This document shows, in pieces, positions 1 through 9,334 of a stretch of DNA of 37,131 nt. Both the position numbers and the translations under genes were made by a program. The stretch comes from Betaproteobacteria bacterium RIFCSPLOWO2_02_FULL_63_19. Its GTDB lineage: Bacteria; Pseudomonadota; Gammaproteobacteria; Burkholderiales; SG8-39. A model generated the notes under the pieces. It was not told the DNA's origin. It did not search any database and saw only the letters and a program-made list of their open reading frames with translations. The DNA is taken from the NCBI GenBank assembly GCA_001770415.1, contig MEQX01000028.1, forward strand, positions 126,633-163,763, written 5' to 3'. Every line of letters starts with the position of its first letter. Positions within the stretch are counted from its first letter, which is position 1.

Positions 1-148
1 AAAGCAGCACTCCGGCGCCGGCCAATCCGAGGGCAGGACCGTCCAGGCTGACTCCCACGGCCAGGAACCCGAGCAGGTGACCGATGACGAGCAGCGAGGC
101 GAACACCGGCGAAGGCCGGAGGCGAACCCGGATAGGCGCCTGGCTCAC
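1..148 (-). CDS. YgfX-like small membrane protein, N-terminal part only
   Basis: Reading the minus strand from a GTG at 148-146 gives [16 protein letters not shown] followed by a run of small and hydrophobic residues (about residues 16-49) that continues off the left edge. The GTG overlaps the fabF stop codon (GTGTGA), which suggests translational coupling. A short basic N-terminus followed by a membrane hairpin, placed directly after fabF, fits the YgfX/CptA-type proteins found between fabF and nadB or rpoE in betaproteobacteria. Only 49 codons are visible, so the family assignment rests on position and the N-terminal pattern. Confidence 0.55.
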   Translation of the reverse strand, partial: MSQAPIRVRLRPSPVFASLLVIGHLLGFLAVGVSLDGPALGLAGAGVLL

Positions 149-1383
149 ACCCGGCGAAAGATCAGCGTTCCGTTTGTTCCACCAAAGCCGAACGAATTCG
201 AAAGAACCGATCGAATCGGCATCTGGCGCGCCGAGTTGGGAACGTAATCCAGATCACAGGAGGAGTCCTGATTTAGCAGATTCACCGTCGGAGGCGCGAC
301 CTGGTCTTTCAGCGCCAGCACCGAAAATACTGCCTCGACGCCTCCAGCTGCGCCCAATAGATGACCGGTCATCGACTTGGTGGAACTCATAGCGAGTTTC
401 CTCGCATGGTCGCCGAAGCAGCGTTTTACCGCCACCGTCTCCGCGACGTCGCCCAGCGGTGTCGATGTGCCGTGCGCATTGATATAGTCGATTTCATCCG
501 CGTTGATTTCGGCGTTGCGCATTGCGTTGGCCATGCAGCGCGCCGCGCCATCGCCGTCCCCCATGGGCGCGGTCATATGGTAGGCGTCCGCACTCATGCC
601 AAAACCGGTAAGTTCCGCGTATACCCGTGCGCCCCGCCGCTTGGCGTGTTCGAATTCCTCGAGAACCACCACGCCTGCCCCCTCACCGAGCACGAAGCCG
701 TCGCGGTCCTGGTCCCAGGGACGGCTAGCCTTCTCGGGATCATCATTGCGCGTCGACAGCGCGCGGGCCGAAGCAAATCCGCCGACGGCCAGCGGCGTCA
801 CTGTAGCCTCCGAGCCACCCGCGATCATCACGTCGGCATCGCCATACTCGATGAGCCGGCCAGAGTCCCCAATGCAATGAGTGCCCGTCGAGCACGCGGT
901 CACCATGGCCAGGTTCGGTCCCTTAAGACCAAACATGATCGAAAGGTCGCCGGAAATCATGTTGATGATTGCCGCAGGAATGAAAAACGGCGAGATCTTG
1001 CGGGGTCCGCTCTTAAGGTACTCGTCGCGGGTCTGCTCGATGATCGGCAGCCCGCCGATTCCCGAACCGATATTGACCCCGATCCGATCCGCGTTTTCCG
1101 GTGTTACCTCCAATCCGGAGTCACGCAGGGCCTGAATTCCTGCCGCCATGCCGAAGTGGATGAAGGTATCCATGCGGCGCGCTTCCTTCGCCGACAAGTA
1201 CTGTGTTACGTCGAACCCCCGTACCTCGCCTGCTATTTGAGCCGAAAAGGCTGCCGGATCGAAGCGGGTAATACGTGATATCCCAGATTTGCCTGCGAGT
1301 ACGTTCGACCAGGCTTCGGCAACCGAATTTCCGACCGGGCTTATGATCCCGAGGCCGGTGATGACGACCCGTCGGCGGGGCAA
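145..1383 (-). CDS. fabF: Beta-ketoacyl-ACP synthase II (FabF)
   Basis: Cytosolic condensing enzyme that elongates acyl-ACP with malonyl-ACP in type II fatty acid synthesis. The 412-residue length is normal for KAS II. The thiolase-fold catalytic triad is intact: Cys164 in VTACSTGTH, His304 in [11 protein letters not shown], and His341 in [15 protein letters not shown] with Lys336 just before it. The start codon is TTG at 1383. A GGAG Shine-Dalgarno sequence five bases upstream supports it, and the protein begins at the usual [10 protein letters not shown]. It lies 31 bases downstream of acpP in the same operon, and its stop codon overlaps the start of the next gene. Confidence 0.97.
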   Translation of the reverse strand: MPRRRVVITGLGIISPVGNSVAEAWSNVLAGKSGISRITRFDPAAFSAQIAGEVRGFDVTQYLSAKEARRMDTFIHFGMAAGIQALRDSGLEVTPENADRIGVNIGSGIGGLPIIEQTRDEYLKSGPRKISPFFIPAAIINMISGDLSIMFGLKGPNLAMVTACSTGTHCIGDSGRLIEYGDADVMIAGGSEATVTPLAVGGFASARALSTRNDDPEKASRPWDQDRDGFVLGEGAGVVVLEEFEHAKRRGARVYAELTGFGMSADAYHMTAPMGDGDGAARCMANAMRNAEINADEIDYINAHGTSTPLGDVAETVAVKRCFGDHARKLAMSSTKSMTGHLLGAAGGVEAVFSVLALKDQVAPPTVNLLNQDSSCDLDYVPNSARQMPIRSVLSNSFGFGGTNGTLIFRRV

Positions 1384-1414
1384 GGCGGCTCCGCTGTGCG
1401 TGAATAAAGGAGAT

Positions 1415-1657
1415 TTAGCTCTTCTTGGCGTGGCTGATTATGTAGTCGATCGCCTGCTGGACCGTAGTGATCTTCTCGGCCTCCTCGTCCGGAATCTCCA
1501 TCTCGAACTCTTCCTCCAGAGCCATCACGAGTTCGACGGTGTCCAGCGAATCCGCGCCGAGGTCATCAACGAACGACGACTCGTTCTTGGTTTCCGCTTC
1601 ATTTACGCCTAATTGCTCGGCAACGATTTTCTTGACCCGTTGTTCTATGTTTTCCAT
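1415..1657 (-). CDS. acpP: Acyl carrier protein
   Basis: An 80-residue acidic protein that carries growing acyl chains as thioesters on a 4'-phosphopantetheine arm and is the shared substrate of FabD, FabH, FabG, FabF and PlsX encoded around it. The attachment serine is Ser37 in [13 protein letters not shown]. The start is ATG at 1657, giving [12 protein letters not shown], with AAGGAG seven bases upstream. A longer in-frame reading from 1732 has no ribosome binding site and would run through the promoter described below, so it was not used. High expression is expected, and the gene has its own promoter. Confidence 0.97.
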   Translation of the reverse strand: MENIEQRVKKIVAEQLGVNEAETKNESSFVDDLGADSLDTVELVMALEEEFEMEIPDEEAEKITTVQQAIDYIISHAKKS

Positions 1658-1706
1658 GAGTAGCTCCTTCTCCCATACTTGGTGCTGCGCAGTTTCGGAG
1701 GCGCGC

Positions 1707-1735
1707 ATTGTATCAGATCGCGCGCAACGCAAAGA
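1707..1735 (-). promoter_or_regulatory. Candidate acpP promoter with extended -10
   Basis: On the minus strand the -10 hexamer TACAAT (1712-1707) is preceded by TGA, giving an extended -10 element (TGnTACAAT). A weak -35, TCTTTG (1735-1730), lies 17 bases upstream. Transcription would start near 1700, about 43 bases before the acpP ATG. An extra promoter before acpP inside the fab cluster would allow acyl carrier protein to be made in excess of the enzymes. This is predicted from sequence only. Confidence 0.5.
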
Positions 1736-1743
1736 AACGCTCT

Positions 1744-2484
1744 CTAAATCATGTACATCCCACCATTTACATGCAACGTAATCCCGGTGATATAACCCGC
1801 AGCCGGTGAAGCGAGAAACGCAACAGCCGCGGCGACGTCCTCCGGGGTACCCAATTTCCCGAGCGGAACTTGCGCCAACAGCGCTTCCCGCTGGGCGTCC
1901 GGAAGCGCGCGCGTCATATCGGTGTCGATAAATCCCGGCGCCACACAGTTTACGGTGATGTTACGGGTGCCAATCTCGCGCGCAAGCGCGCGCGTCATCC
2001 CGGCGACCCCCGCTTTGGCGGCCGCGTAGTTGATCTGGCCGGCGTTGCCACTTGCGCCGACCACCGACGTTATGTTGACGATGCGGCCGGTACGCGCCTT
2101 CATCATACCGCGCAGCACCGCCTTGCAGAGCCGGAAGACCGACTTGAGGTCCGTGTCGATTACGGTGTCCCATTCGGACTCTTTCATGCGCAAAGTCAGG
2201 TTGTCCTGCGTGATTCCGGCGTTGTTGACCAGTATCGAAACGCTCCCGTATGCCTTCTCGATTTCTGCGATCAGCGTTTCCACCCCGGCGCTGTCCCTAA
2301 CATCGAGCAACATACCCCCGCCGCGCGAACTTGCGCCCGCGATAAATTCCGATATCGATGCCGCCCCGCTCTGCGTCGTCGCCGTTCCGATGACCGTGGC
2401 ACCCTTCGCCGCGAGCTCGAGTGCGATCGCCTTTCCGATCCCACGCGAGGCACCGGTGACCAGCGCTACATGGTTGTCGAGCAT
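1744..2484 (-). CDS. fabG: 3-oxoacyl-ACP reductase FabG
   Basis: NADPH-dependent short-chain dehydrogenase that reduces 3-oxoacyl-ACP in fatty acid elongation. The 246-residue protein has the cofactor motif TGASRGIG (residues 10-17), NNAG (87-90), and the catalytic Ser140, Tyr153 and Lys157. It ends with HVNGGMYMI, typical of FabG. The start at 2484 ([11 protein letters not shown]) was chosen because GGGAGG lies seven bases upstream; the longer reading from 2508 has none. Oddity: the position of the tetrad Asn, in TNLxSVFR of E. coli FabG, reads Asp112 (TDLKSVF). It lies 13 bases downstream of fabD. Confidence 0.96.
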   Translation of the reverse strand: MLDNHVALVTGASRGIGKAIALELAAKGATVIGTATTQSGAASISEFIAGASSRGGGMLLDVRDSAGVETLIAEIEKAYGSVSILVNNAGITQDNLTLRMKESEWDTVIDTDLKSVFRLCKAVLRGMMKARTGRIVNITSVVGASGNAGQINYAAAKAGVAGMTRALAREIGTRNITVNCVAPGFIDTDMTRALPDAQREALLAQVPLGKLGTPEDVAAAVAFLASPAAGYITGITLHVNGGMYMI

Positions 2485-2497
2485 TCCGCTGACCTCC

Positions 2498-3436
2498 CTA
2501 GGAACCACTCAGGCTCCGCAACGCCTTTTCGATGCCGACACGGTCGGCCAGAGCCAGGCCCTGCAACTCGTTGCAGATGCGTTTTGCCAACGGTGCAAGT
2601 ACCTTGCCCGGCCCGCATTCCAGCACGTGCGTCACGCCCAGCGCTGCCATGGCCTGCACGCACTCTCGCCAGCGCACCGGATGGTCGGCCTGGCCCACGA
2701 GAGCGTTCTTGATCGCCGGACCGTCGACGTGCATCTTGACATCGAAGTTGTGAACTACTGGAATCCTCGGTGCTGCTAACGTCACCCCGACAAGGGCCTC
2801 GCGCAGTTTCGCAGCCGCCGGCGCCATCAGCGAGGAATGAAACGGTGCGGAAACCGGCAGCGCGACCGCTCGCTTGGCGCCGTGTGCCATGCACGCCTCC
2901 ATGCCCCGCTGCACGGCGGCGGCGTGTCCCGCGATGACGACCTGGCCCGGGGCATTGAAGTTCACCGCCTCGACTACCTCGTTCTGCGCGACCTCGGCGC
3001 AGGCGGCGCGCACCCCGGCGTCGTCCAGTCCGAGAATCGCCGCCATTGCCCCGGCGCCCTCCGGCACCGCTTCCTGCATCGCCTGCGCACGCAGCCGTAC
3101 CAGCGGCAGGCAGTCCGAAAAGCTAATTACGCCAGCGACGACCAGCGCGGTGTACTCCCCCAGGCTATGCCCCGCCACGACCTGCGGCTCGGCACCTCCC
3201 AATTCCCTCCACGCCTGGTAAGCGGCATATGCCGCCGTCACCATAACCGGCTGTGTATTTACCGTTCGGTTGAGTTCGTCGACAGGCCCCTCGGCGATAA
3301 GCTTGGCGACGTCCTGTTTCAGAACCTCGGAAGCTTCCGCTATCGCCGATGTCACCGAGCCAAGATCGCCGTAGCCATTCATCATCCCAACAGATTGCGA
3401 GCCCTGTCCGGGAAATACCATCGCGAGTCTTGTCAT
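2498..3436 (-). CDS. fabD: Malonyl-CoA:ACP transacylase (FabD)
   Basis: Transfers malonyl from CoA to acyl carrier protein, supplying the extender unit. The 312-residue protein has the oxyanion motif FPGQGSQ (Gln11), the nucleophile Ser91 in GHSLGEYTA, Arg116 for the malonyl carboxylate, and His200 in APFHSSLM, so the active site is complete. It is part of the minus-strand fab operon, 13 bases before fabG. The upstream 156-base spacer to fabH is long for this operon. No strong Shine-Dalgarno sequence precedes the ATG at 3436, but this start gives the usual N-terminus. Confidence 0.96.
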   Translation of the reverse strand: MTRLAMVFPGQGSQSVGMMNGYGDLGSVTSAIAEASEVLKQDVAKLIAEGPVDELNRTVNTQPVMVTAAYAAYQAWRELGGAEPQVVAGHSLGEYTALVVAGVISFSDCLPLVRLRAQAMQEAVPEGAGAMAAILGLDDAGVRAACAEVAQNEVVEAVNFNAPGQVVIAGHAAAVQRGMEACMAHGAKRAVALPVSAPFHSSLMAPAAAKLREALVGVTLAAPRIPVVHNFDVKMHVDGPAIKNALVGQADHPVRWRECVQAMAALGVTHVLECGPGKVLAPLAKRICNELQGLALADRVGIEKALRSLSGS

Positions 3437-3592
3437 TTCGGGTTCAGCGTCAAAGGTCCAGTGGAAAACACATCCTCATCTGGCATTTGCGGACTGTCGC
3501 GGGCGCGCTGCGGTCCAATATCGAGCTGGACGAAGCGTGAGAACGGCGCCCGCTGGTACCGGTTTTGCCGAATCAGGCATTTCTCAAGTCTC

Positions 3593-4552
3593 TCAAATCT
3601 CCACCAATGCGGCGCCCCAGGTGACACCGCCGCCGACCCCGATAAGCATCACCCGTTGCCCGGGCTGGATCCGTCCGTCCCGCACCGCGAGATCGAGCGC
3701 CAGCGGAATCGACGCCGCAGAAGTGTTCCCGTGACGGTCAACAGTGACGACAAGCTTCGAGGCGTCAATCCCCAGCCTCTTCGCGGTCGCATCGATTATG
3801 CGCACGTTGGCCTGGTGCGGGATCAGCCAGTCGATGTCGCGCGTCGTCAGCGCACATTGTTCCAAAGCCTCGCGCGCAACACCGTTGAGCACCTTGACCG
3901 CAAATTTGAACACCGCCTGCCCGTCCATTTGCAGAAATGGTGACCCTGCTATCCCGCCCCTGCAAATGTTACCGGGGACCGAAAGGATGTCGGCGTGCGA
4001 GCCGTCGGCGTGCAGCGCACTCGCCATCACGCCCGGTCTTGAGTCGGCGCGCAAAACCACGGCGCCAGCGCCGTCTCCGAACAGGACGGCCGTGCTCCGG
4101 TCATTCCAGTCCAGAATGCGCGAGAAGACTTCGGCGCCCACCACCAAGGCGGATTTGTGCTGACCGGATCGAATGAACTTGTCCGCAACCGCAAGGCCGT
4201 ATACGAAACCGGTGCACACGGCCTGAATGTCGAACGCCGGGCAGCCCTTTATTCCGAGCCGAGCCTGAAGCAGGCAGGCCGTGCTTGGAAAGACATGATC
4301 GGGTGTCGATGTCGCGACGATTATCAGATCCACTTCCGCGGGCGCCATTCCCGCTGCGGCAAGTGCCTGCAGACTCGCCGGCACCGCGAGATCGCTTGAC
4401 GTTTGCGAAACATCGGCGATGTGCCTCTGTCGTATTCCGGTGCGCGCGCGTATCCACTCGTCGGAGGTGTCCATCCGCATCGCGAGGTCTTCGTTGGTCA
4501 CGACCTTTTCGGGGAGACAACTGCCGGTACCAACGATTTTCGAATAGATCAC
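3593..4552 (-). CDS. fabH: Beta-ketoacyl-ACP synthase III (FabH)
   Basis: Initiates fatty acid synthesis by condensing acetyl-CoA with malonyl-ACP. The 319-residue protein starts at GTG 4552 ([20 protein letters not shown]), with GGAGG seven bases upstream. A longer in-frame ORF from 4639 overlaps plsX and would add a non-homologous glycine-rich leader. The catalytic triad is Cys113 (QAVCTGF), His246 (IPHQANVRI) and Asn276 (HGNTSAAS). The GTG overlaps the plsX stop codon (GTGA), so the two genes are probably translationally coupled. Confidence 0.96.
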   Translation of the reverse strand: MIYSKIVGTGSCLPEKVVTNEDLAMRMDTSDEWIRARTGIRQRHIADVSQTSSDLAVPASLQALAAAGMAPAEVDLIIVATSTPDHVFPSTACLLQARLGIKGCPAFDIQAVCTGFVYGLAVADKFIRSGQHKSALVVGAEVFSRILDWNDRSTAVLFGDGAGAVVLRADSRPGVMASALHADGSHADILSVPGNICRGGIAGSPFLQMDGQAVFKFAVKVLNGVAREALEQCALTTRDIDWLIPHQANVRIIDATAKRLGIDASKLVVTVDRHGNTSAASIPLALDLAVRDGRIQPGQRVMLIGVGGGVTWGAALVEI

Positions 4553-5577
4553 GCCGCCGCCTCCACCGCGCCAAAACGCTGCATCAACCTCTGCAGCACC
4601 TCGTTCTGGGCTTCGTCGACAGCCCGCAGAATCGAGCACTCGAAGCCGAACGTGTCTGCTGATCCGTGACTTTTGACGACGATGCCGCGCAATCCGATCA
4701 AAGTCGCCCCGTTATAGCATCGATGATCGAACCGACGCTTGAATGCCGACAAGACCGGCATCGCTATCATAGCGGCAAGCCGCGTATACCAAGTGCGCGA
4801 GAACTCCTCCCGCAGCGAAGACCCCAGCATCTGCGCCAGCCCCTCGGATGTCTTCAGCGCGATGTTGCCGACGAATCCGTCGCAAACGACGACGTCCGTC
4901 TTCCCCTTGTATATGTCGTCACCTTCGACGTTGCCCTTGAAATTGAGGTCGCTCGAGCGCAGCAATTCAGCTGCCTGCTTGACGACTTCGTTACCCTTGA
5001 TCGACTCCTCGCCGATATTGAGCAGTCCGATGCTCGGCCGTTCCTTTCGTTCGACGGCCGATACCAGGGTTGTCCCCATTACCGCGAACTGCAACAGATG
5101 TTGCGGCCCGCAATCGACATTTGCGCCAAGATCGAGCATGTAGGTTCTGCCCTTCATATTCGGCAGCACCGAGCAAATGGCCGGACGATCGATTCCCGGC
5201 AGGGTCTTGAGCACGAACCGGGAGACGGCCATCAGCGCACCGGTATTGCCGGCACTGACGCAAGCCTGCGCTTCGCCGTTCTTGACCAGTTCGACCGAGA
5301 TTCGCATCGAGGAATCCTTCTTGTTCTTAAGCGCGGCACTGGGGGTTTCATCCATCGTAACCACTTCGGCGGCGTGTCGCACGCGCAGCCGTTCGCGCAC
5401 GCCTTCATCGACGCGCAGCCTCGCGAGTTCGGCTTCGATTTCGGATTGCAGACCGACCAGAATGAATTCGACGTTGGCACGGGAAGCCGCAACGTTAACG
5501 GCCGCCGGCACGGTGACGCGCGGGCCATGGTCACCGCCCATGCAATCAATGGATACGCTGATCGCCATCCGCCGCAT
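4549..5577 (-). CDS. plsX: Phosphate acyltransferase PlsX
   Basis: Converts acyl-ACP to acyl-phosphate, the acyl donor for glycerol-3-phosphate acyltransferase PlsY, and so links fatty acid synthesis to phospholipid synthesis. Family hallmarks are the N-terminal [25 protein letters not shown], the SAGNTGA segment, and [12 protein letters not shown]. Its 342 residues are normal. ATG codons at 5577 and 5568 are both possible starts; neither has a clear ribosome binding site, and the upper one is used here. It is the first lipid gene after rpmF, the classic rpmF-plsX-fabH arrangement. Confidence 0.96.
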   Translation of the reverse strand: MRRMAISVSIDCMGGDHGPRVTVPAAVNVAASRANVEFILVGLQSEIEAELARLRVDEGVRERLRVRHAAEVVTMDETPSAALKNKKDSSMRISVELVKNGEAQACVSAGNTGALMAVSRFVLKTLPGIDRPAICSVLPNMKGRTYMLDLGANVDCGPQHLLQFAVMGTTLVSAVERKERPSIGLLNIGEESIKGNEVVKQAAELLRSSDLNFKGNVEGDDIYKGKTDVVVCDGFVGNIALKTSEGLAQMLGSSLREEFSRTWYTRLAAMIAMPVLSAFKRRFDHRCYNGATLIGLRGIVVKSHGSADTFGFECSILRAVDEAQNEVLQRLMQRFGAVEAAA

Positions 5578-5647
5578 GCCACACGCGTAACGCGCGTGGA
5601 TCTTTCTCCGCTATGCGACCTGCAGTCGGGCCGCCATGCCGGCGCGG

Positions 5648-5827
5648 CTATTCGCCGCGTGCCTTGGCCATCTTCTTGCCCCTGTAGAACCCACTGGGGC
5701 TGACGTGATGACGCAAATGCACCTCGCCCGTCGTCGGCTCAACGGCAAGGGCAGGACTGGTCAGGAAGTCGTGTGCGCGACGCATTCCTCGCTTGGACGG
5801 CGACTTCTTATTCTGCTGAACGGCCAT
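5648..5827 (-). CDS. rpmF: Large ribosomal subunit protein bL32
   Basis: A 59-residue basic protein of the 50S subunit, starting [21 protein letters not shown], which is the conserved L32 N-terminus. It contains no zinc-ribbon cysteines, so it is the cysteine-free form. The start at ATG 5827 has GGAG seven bases upstream; the longer reading from 5941 overlaps the preceding spacer and lacks a ribosome binding site. It lies 49 bases downstream of yceD and 70 bases upstream of plsX, coupling ribosome and membrane lipid production in one transcript. Confidence 0.96.
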   Translation of the reverse strand: MAVQQNKKSPSKRGMRRAHDFLTSPALAVEPTTGEVHLRHHVSPSGFYRGKKMAKARGE

Positions 5828-5876
5828 GGAGTAACTCCTCAATATCGATTTCGTGAATTCAACGAGTCCATCCGAG

Positions 5877-6356
5877 TCATTGAATCCGCTTGAGCTTCGC
5901 CAACTCCGCAAACGGCGAAGGTTTGCCTGCCTTTGTACCACCCTGCCCGTCGCTGCATTGCTCGTGCCTGGGCACCATGGGCAGCGCCAGAATTACCTCG
6001 TCTTCGACCAACCGGTCGACGTGCATCGCCTTGCTCGCAAGCACGCGGTCGAACTCATCATCAGCCGCCTCAATTTCCCGCTCGCTCTCTGCCAGGAGCA
6101 ACTCGGCGCGAAATGCCAACGGGAACGTGACAGGCTTGAGGCAGCGTTGGCATTCCAAAGTCAGCGCGCCATCGCCAGAGACCTGTAGCCAACATCGGCC
6201 CTGGACGTCGGTTCTGCCTCTCAATTCATATGACAGGCATTGAATCACGCATCGCATCTCTGCCAACCGCGGCAACCGCGACAGGTCCAGCGACCCTTTG
6301 AGCGTTTCGGCCCCACGGGCGAACTGGAGGCCGTCGATCAGCCTCGGTTGCGACAT
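5877..6356 (-). CDS. yceD: YceD/DUF177 family protein (23S rRNA accumulation)
   Basis: A 159-residue DUF177 protein, a family linked to 23S rRNA accumulation and almost always encoded just before rpmF. Visible hallmarks are LECQRC (Cys69 and Cys72), the conserved [16 protein letters not shown] (residues 116-131) followed by Cys134, and the C-terminal [11 protein letters not shown]. The ATG at 6356 gives [14 protein letters not shown], typical of betaproteobacterial members. There is no Shine-Dalgarno sequence, and the predicted transcription start lies only a few bases upstream, so translation may begin on a leaderless mRNA. Confidence 0.93.
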   Translation of the reverse strand: MSQPRLIDGLQFARGAETLKGSLDLSRLPRLAEMRCVIQCLSYELRGRTDVQGRCWLQVSGDGALTLECQRCLKPVTFPLAFRAELLLAESEREIEAADDEFDRVLASKAMHVDRLVEDEVILALPMVPRHEQCSDGQGGTKAGKPSPFAELAKLKRIQ

Positions 6357-6365
6357 AGGCCGGGC

Positions 6366-6394
6366 ATGATATTATGTTCGCCAGCAGCTGTCAA
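6366..6394 (-). promoter_or_regulatory. Strong sigma70-type promoter of the yceD-rpmF-plsX-fab operon
   Basis: On the minus strand a perfect -35 TTGACA (6394-6389) is separated by exactly 17 bases from a -10 TATCAT (6371-6366). This is the best promoter match in the window. The predicted transcription start, about seven bases past the -10, falls near 6359, three to five bases from the yceD ATG at 6356. An alternative -10 (TAATAT) exists at 14-base spacing but is less favourable. Confidence 0.7.
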
Positions 6395-6527
6395 AATAAA
6401 TTCCAAGTTGTTCAGGGCGTTATCAGCATTTTCCGCATGCGCTTGCATGAATTCCATCGAACGGGAAAGGCTCTTTGTTGACCCGGCATGAGGCCCGCTC
6501 GTTGGCATTGCGGAGTCCGAGTACACC

Positions 6528-7103
6528 ATGAAGATTGTACTTGCATCCACCTCTCGGTACCGCCGCGAACTGCTCAATCGGCTTCAAGTTCCTTTTGCCA
6601 CGGTGAATCCCGCGGTCGAGGAGGAGATTCAAAACGGTGAACGGCCTGAATCGATGGCGGCCCGGCTTGCGACCGCCAAGGCTTTGGCCGTCGCATCGAG
6701 CCACCGCGACGCGATCATAATCGGATGCGACCAGGTAGCGGTTTCCGGCGGCAGAATCCTCGGGAAGCCGGGAAGCCGTAACAAAGCCCTGCGACAGTTG
6801 CGCGAACTGTCAGGGCAGGAAGCCGTGTTCTTTACCGCCATCTGCGTCCACGATGCAGCCAGTGGCAAGACCTCGACCCGGGTTGTCCCTTGTCGCGTTG
6901 CATTTCGCATCCTTGACGATGCAACGATCGGGCGCTATCTCGACCGCGAACAGCCCTATGACTGCGCGGGCAGCGCCAGATCCGAAGGTCTTGGAATCGC
7001 GCTTATCCAGCGCATGGAATGTGAAGATCCGAACGCACTGATCGGTTTGCCCCTTATTGCGCTGGTGGATCTGCTGGGCGAACACGGCGTGAAGATTCCC
7101 TGA
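6528..7103 (+). CDS. maf: Maf family nucleotide pyrophosphatase (YceF type)
   Basis: House-cleaning enzyme that hydrolyses non-canonical nucleoside triphosphates; the YceF subgroup prefers 7-methyl-GTP. The 191-residue protein has the N-terminal motif LASTSRYRRELL (residues 5-16), VEEE at 30-33, and IIGCDQVA with the catalytic Asp68. The C-terminal IGLPLIALVDLL is also typical. It is divergent from yceD, its usual neighbour, with 171 bases between them. The next gene follows 25 bases downstream on the same strand. The subgroup assignment (YceF rather than YhdE) is from context and the SEGLGIALIQ segment. Confidence 0.93.
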   Translation: MKIVLASTSRYRRELLNRLQVPFATVNPAVEEEIQNGERPESMAARLATAKALAVASSHRDAIIIGCDQVAVSGGRILGKPGSRNKALRQLRELSGQEAVFFTAICVHDAASGKTSTRVVPCRVAFRILDDATIGRYLDREQPYDCAGSARSEGLGIALIQRMECEDPNALIGLPLIALVDLLGEHGVKIP

Positions 7104-7128
7104 CGTCCACGCGGTTGGCGAAATCCAC

Positions 7129-7842
7129 GTGGACCCCGGCACCCTTTACCTGATCCCCGCCACGCTTGGCGGTAGAGATATCGATGCGGTGCTGCCCGAC
7201 GGCGTGAAAGAGCGGATCCGCGTGCTGGATTATTTCATCGCCGAGAACCCGAAATCCGCAAGGGCCTTTATCAAGCTGATCGGGCCTGGTCGTCCGCTGC
7301 CTGCGATCACCATCGAACGGCTGGACCACAACACCCCGCCGGCAATCATCGGGGCTTTACTCGGGCCGGTGCTTGCAGGGACTGACGCCGGCCTCATTTC
7401 GGAAGCGGGCTGTCCGGCGATCGCAGATCCGGGCGCACTGCTTGTGCGACGAGCCCATGATTACCGCGTACGGGTCGTGCCTCTGGTCGGTCCGTCCTCG
7501 GTACTGTTGGCGCTCATCGCGTCGGGACTTGAATCCCAGCGCTTCGCATTTCATGGTTATTTGCCTGTCAAACGGCCTGCGCGCGACAGGGCAATCCGCG
7601 ACATCGAGTCCCGCTCGCGCAGGAATCGCGAATCACAGCTGTTCATCGAGACTCCCTACCGCAATGCGCAGCTCCTTGAGGCTCTGCTCGCCGTCTGCCG
7701 ACCCGACACGCTGCTATGCATCGCGACAGACCTCACGCTCGCCACCGCCTCGGTGCGCACGTCACGGATAGCGGACTGGGCGACGCAAAAGCCGTATCTC
7801 AAAGACCGGCCGAGCGTGTTCCTGATTCTCTCGGAACGGTGA
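7129..7842 (+). CDS. SAM-dependent methyltransferase, tetrapyrrole methylase superfamily (RsmI-like)
   Basis: A 237-residue protein starting at GTG 7129 (MDPGTLYLIPATLGG). The fold markers of the tetrapyrrole-methylase superfamily are present: the N-terminal strand LYLIPATLG, GTDAGLISEAGCPAIADPG (equivalent to the DAGtPgisDPG loop of RsmI), and VPLVGPSSVLLAL. It is shorter than RsmI (about 286 residues) and belongs to the group commonly found beside maf in betaproteobacteria. RsmI itself 2'-O-methylates C1402 of 16S rRNA; the substrate of this shorter relative is not known to me. It is probably co-transcribed with maf and convergent with sppA. Confidence 0.85.
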   Translation: MDPGTLYLIPATLGGRDIDAVLPDGVKERIRVLDYFIAENPKSARAFIKLIGPGRPLPAITIERLDHNTPPAIIGALLGPVLAGTDAGLISEAGCPAIADPGALLVRRAHDYRVRVVPLVGPSSVLLALIASGLESQRFAFHGYLPVKRPARDRAIRDIESRSRRNRESQLFIETPYRNAQLLEALLAVCRPDTLLCIATDLTLATASVRTSRIADWATQKPYLKDRPSVFLILSER

Positions 7843-7847
7843 ATCAC

Positions 7848-7865
7848 GTCGCCCGAGGCGGCGAC
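7848..7865. terminator. Possible hairpin between convergent genes
   Basis: GTCGCC (7848-7853) and GGCGAC (7860-7865) form a six-base-pair stem with a six-base loop in the 33-base gap between the convergent methyltransferase and sppA. There is no T-tract on either side, so it could act only as a weak or processing-type terminator. Confidence 0.3.
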
Positions 7866-7875
7866 ATGGAAATGA

Positions 7876-8823
7876 TCAGCGCAGCGCGAAATCGCCATAC
7901 AGGGCCAACCTGGCTAGAGCATTACCCGTGGCGGCGCCCAATCGCTTGGCAAAACGTTCGGCGATGTTCTCTTTCTGCGTATAGTCGACGATGTCCTCGG
8001 CCTTGATCACCTCGCGCGCCACGGAGTCAAGGCTCCCATAAGCGTCGGTCAGGCCGAGTTCGATACTTCTCGCACCGGTCCACATCAGTCCGGAAAACAG
8101 TTCGGCAGAGTCCTTGAGACGCTTGCCGCGGCCTTTCCTTACCGCATTGATGAATTGCCGGTGGACGTCATCCAGGAGACTCTGCGCATATTCCCGGTGC
8201 TTCGGATTCACCGGAGAAAAAGGGTCCATCAATGCCTTGTTCTCGCCGGCTGTGAGCAGACGCCGCTCGACGCCGAGCTTTTGCATCGCACCGGTAAAAC
8301 CCCAACCATCCATGAGCACGCCGATCGAGCCGACGATGCTCGCCTTGTCCACGTAAATGCGATCGGCGGCCGTGGCAATGTAGTAACCGCCCGAAGCACA
8401 GATGTCCTCGACAACAGCGTACATTGGAATGTTCGGGTAAATGCCGCGAAGACGACGGATCTCGTCGTAGATGATTCCGGCCTGCACCGGGCTGCCGCCT
8501 GGTGAATTGATGCGCAGGATCACGCCCTGTGTGTTGCTGTTCTTGAAGGCGCTCTGCAGAGCAGCGGTGATGCGGTCCGCATTCGCCTCCCCCCTGGGCT
8601 CAATGACGCCGACGACGTCCACCAGCGCCGTGTGTTTGCCCCCCTTCAGGCCGTCGTAATTCGCCCGCCAATCAACCGCGAGGAAAATTAGAAAGCTCAA
8701 GTATGCGAACGTGAGCAGCTTGAAGAAGATCCCCCAGCGTCGTGAACGCCGTTGCTCTCGCAGCGCCTCGGAGGCCAACTTCTCGATTACCGCCCGTTCC
8801 CAGTTGCTGTCGTTCTCGGCCAT
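7876..8823 (-). CDS. sppA: Signal peptide peptidase SppA, short form (S49 family)
   Basis: Membrane-anchored serine protease that degrades signal peptides left after protein export. In this 315-residue protein a single membrane segment lies at about residues 30-50. It is followed by one S49 domain, so this is the short, single-domain form. The Ser-Lys dyad is Ser144 (DICASGGYYIA) and Lys196 (ENKALMDPF); the 52-residue spacing equals that of Bacillus SppA. The SPGGSP segment at 108-113 is also conserved. GAGG about nine bases before the ATG supports the start. It is the last gene of the rluC-gph-Rieske-sppA set. Confidence 0.94.
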   Translation of the reverse strand: MAENDSNWERAVIEKLASEALREQRRSRRWGIFFKLLTFAYLSFLIFLAVDWRANYDGLKGGKHTALVDVVGVIEPRGEANADRITAALQSAFKNSNTQGVILRINSPGGSPVQAGIIYDEIRRLRGIYPNIPMYAVVEDICASGGYYIATAADRIYVDKASIVGSIGVLMDGWGFTGAMQKLGVERRLLTAGENKALMDPFSPVNPKHREYAQSLLDDVHRQFINAVRKGRGKRLKDSAELFSGLMWTGARSIELGLTDAYGSLDSVAREVIKAEDIVDYTQKENIAERFAKRLGAATGNALARLALYGDFALR

Positions 8824-8956
8824 CGCTTCAACCTCTAAACAGTTCGTTGCGCCGCGAGGGGGTCAATGCGGGAGGAAAAAAGCATCGATCGAATGGCCCG
8901 CCGGACAGCAACGCAAAACTGAATTTCGCCCAAAGTATGCGACCATTCCGCATCCA

Positions 8957-9334
8957 CTACTCCCGCACTCGCCGTGGTTTCGAAAATTCCCAATCGGCCT
9001 TAAGGTAGATCAAACCGTCTCGCTCTTCGACCTCGATCCGGGCGAGTGCGCCGTTACAGGGTCCGCCGAGGCACGCGCCGGTATCCGGGGAATAGACTGC
9101 ACCGTGGGTTGAGCATATCAAATGCTGGCCTTCCTGATCGAAGAATTGGCCCGGCTTCCAGTCAAGTTCCATGAACACATGTGCGCAGCGGTTCAGATAG
9201 GCGTAGACCTGTCCCTCGTAGCGCACCGCGAACGCGCCCACCTTCTCGTCGCCCTGCCCGACCTCAAAGCGCACGCCCGCTCCCGAGTCTTCAAGCGCGC
9301 TGCTACTGCAGATCACGCGTTCTCGTTCAGCCAT
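8957..9334 (-). CDS. Rieske [2Fe-2S] ferredoxin-like protein
   Basis: A small 125-residue soluble Rieske protein. The cluster ligands are Cys50 and His52 (RCAH) and Cys74 and His77 (CSTH), followed by GAVYSPDTGACLGGPC, the second cluster-binding loop. No signal peptide is visible, so it is cytosolic. The N-terminus overlaps the end of gph by 22 bases, indicating coupled expression. Its electron partner is unknown. Genes of this type sit between gph and sppA in many betaproteobacteria. Confidence 0.9.
   Translation of the reverse strand: MAERERVICSSSALEDSGAGVRFEVGQGDEKVGAFAVRYEGQVYAYLNRCAHVFMELDWKPGQFFDQEGQHLICSTHGAVYSPDTGACLGGPCNGALARIEVEERDGLIYLKADWEFSKPRRVRE

Noticed and set aside
361..1278. 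A 305-codon open frame antisense to fabF
   Set aside because: Shadow of fabF; no motif and an Arg/His-rich composition.
3437..3592. A small gene between fabH and fabD
   Set aside because: The open frames there are short, lack ribosome binding sites and extend into fabH or fabD in the wrong frame.
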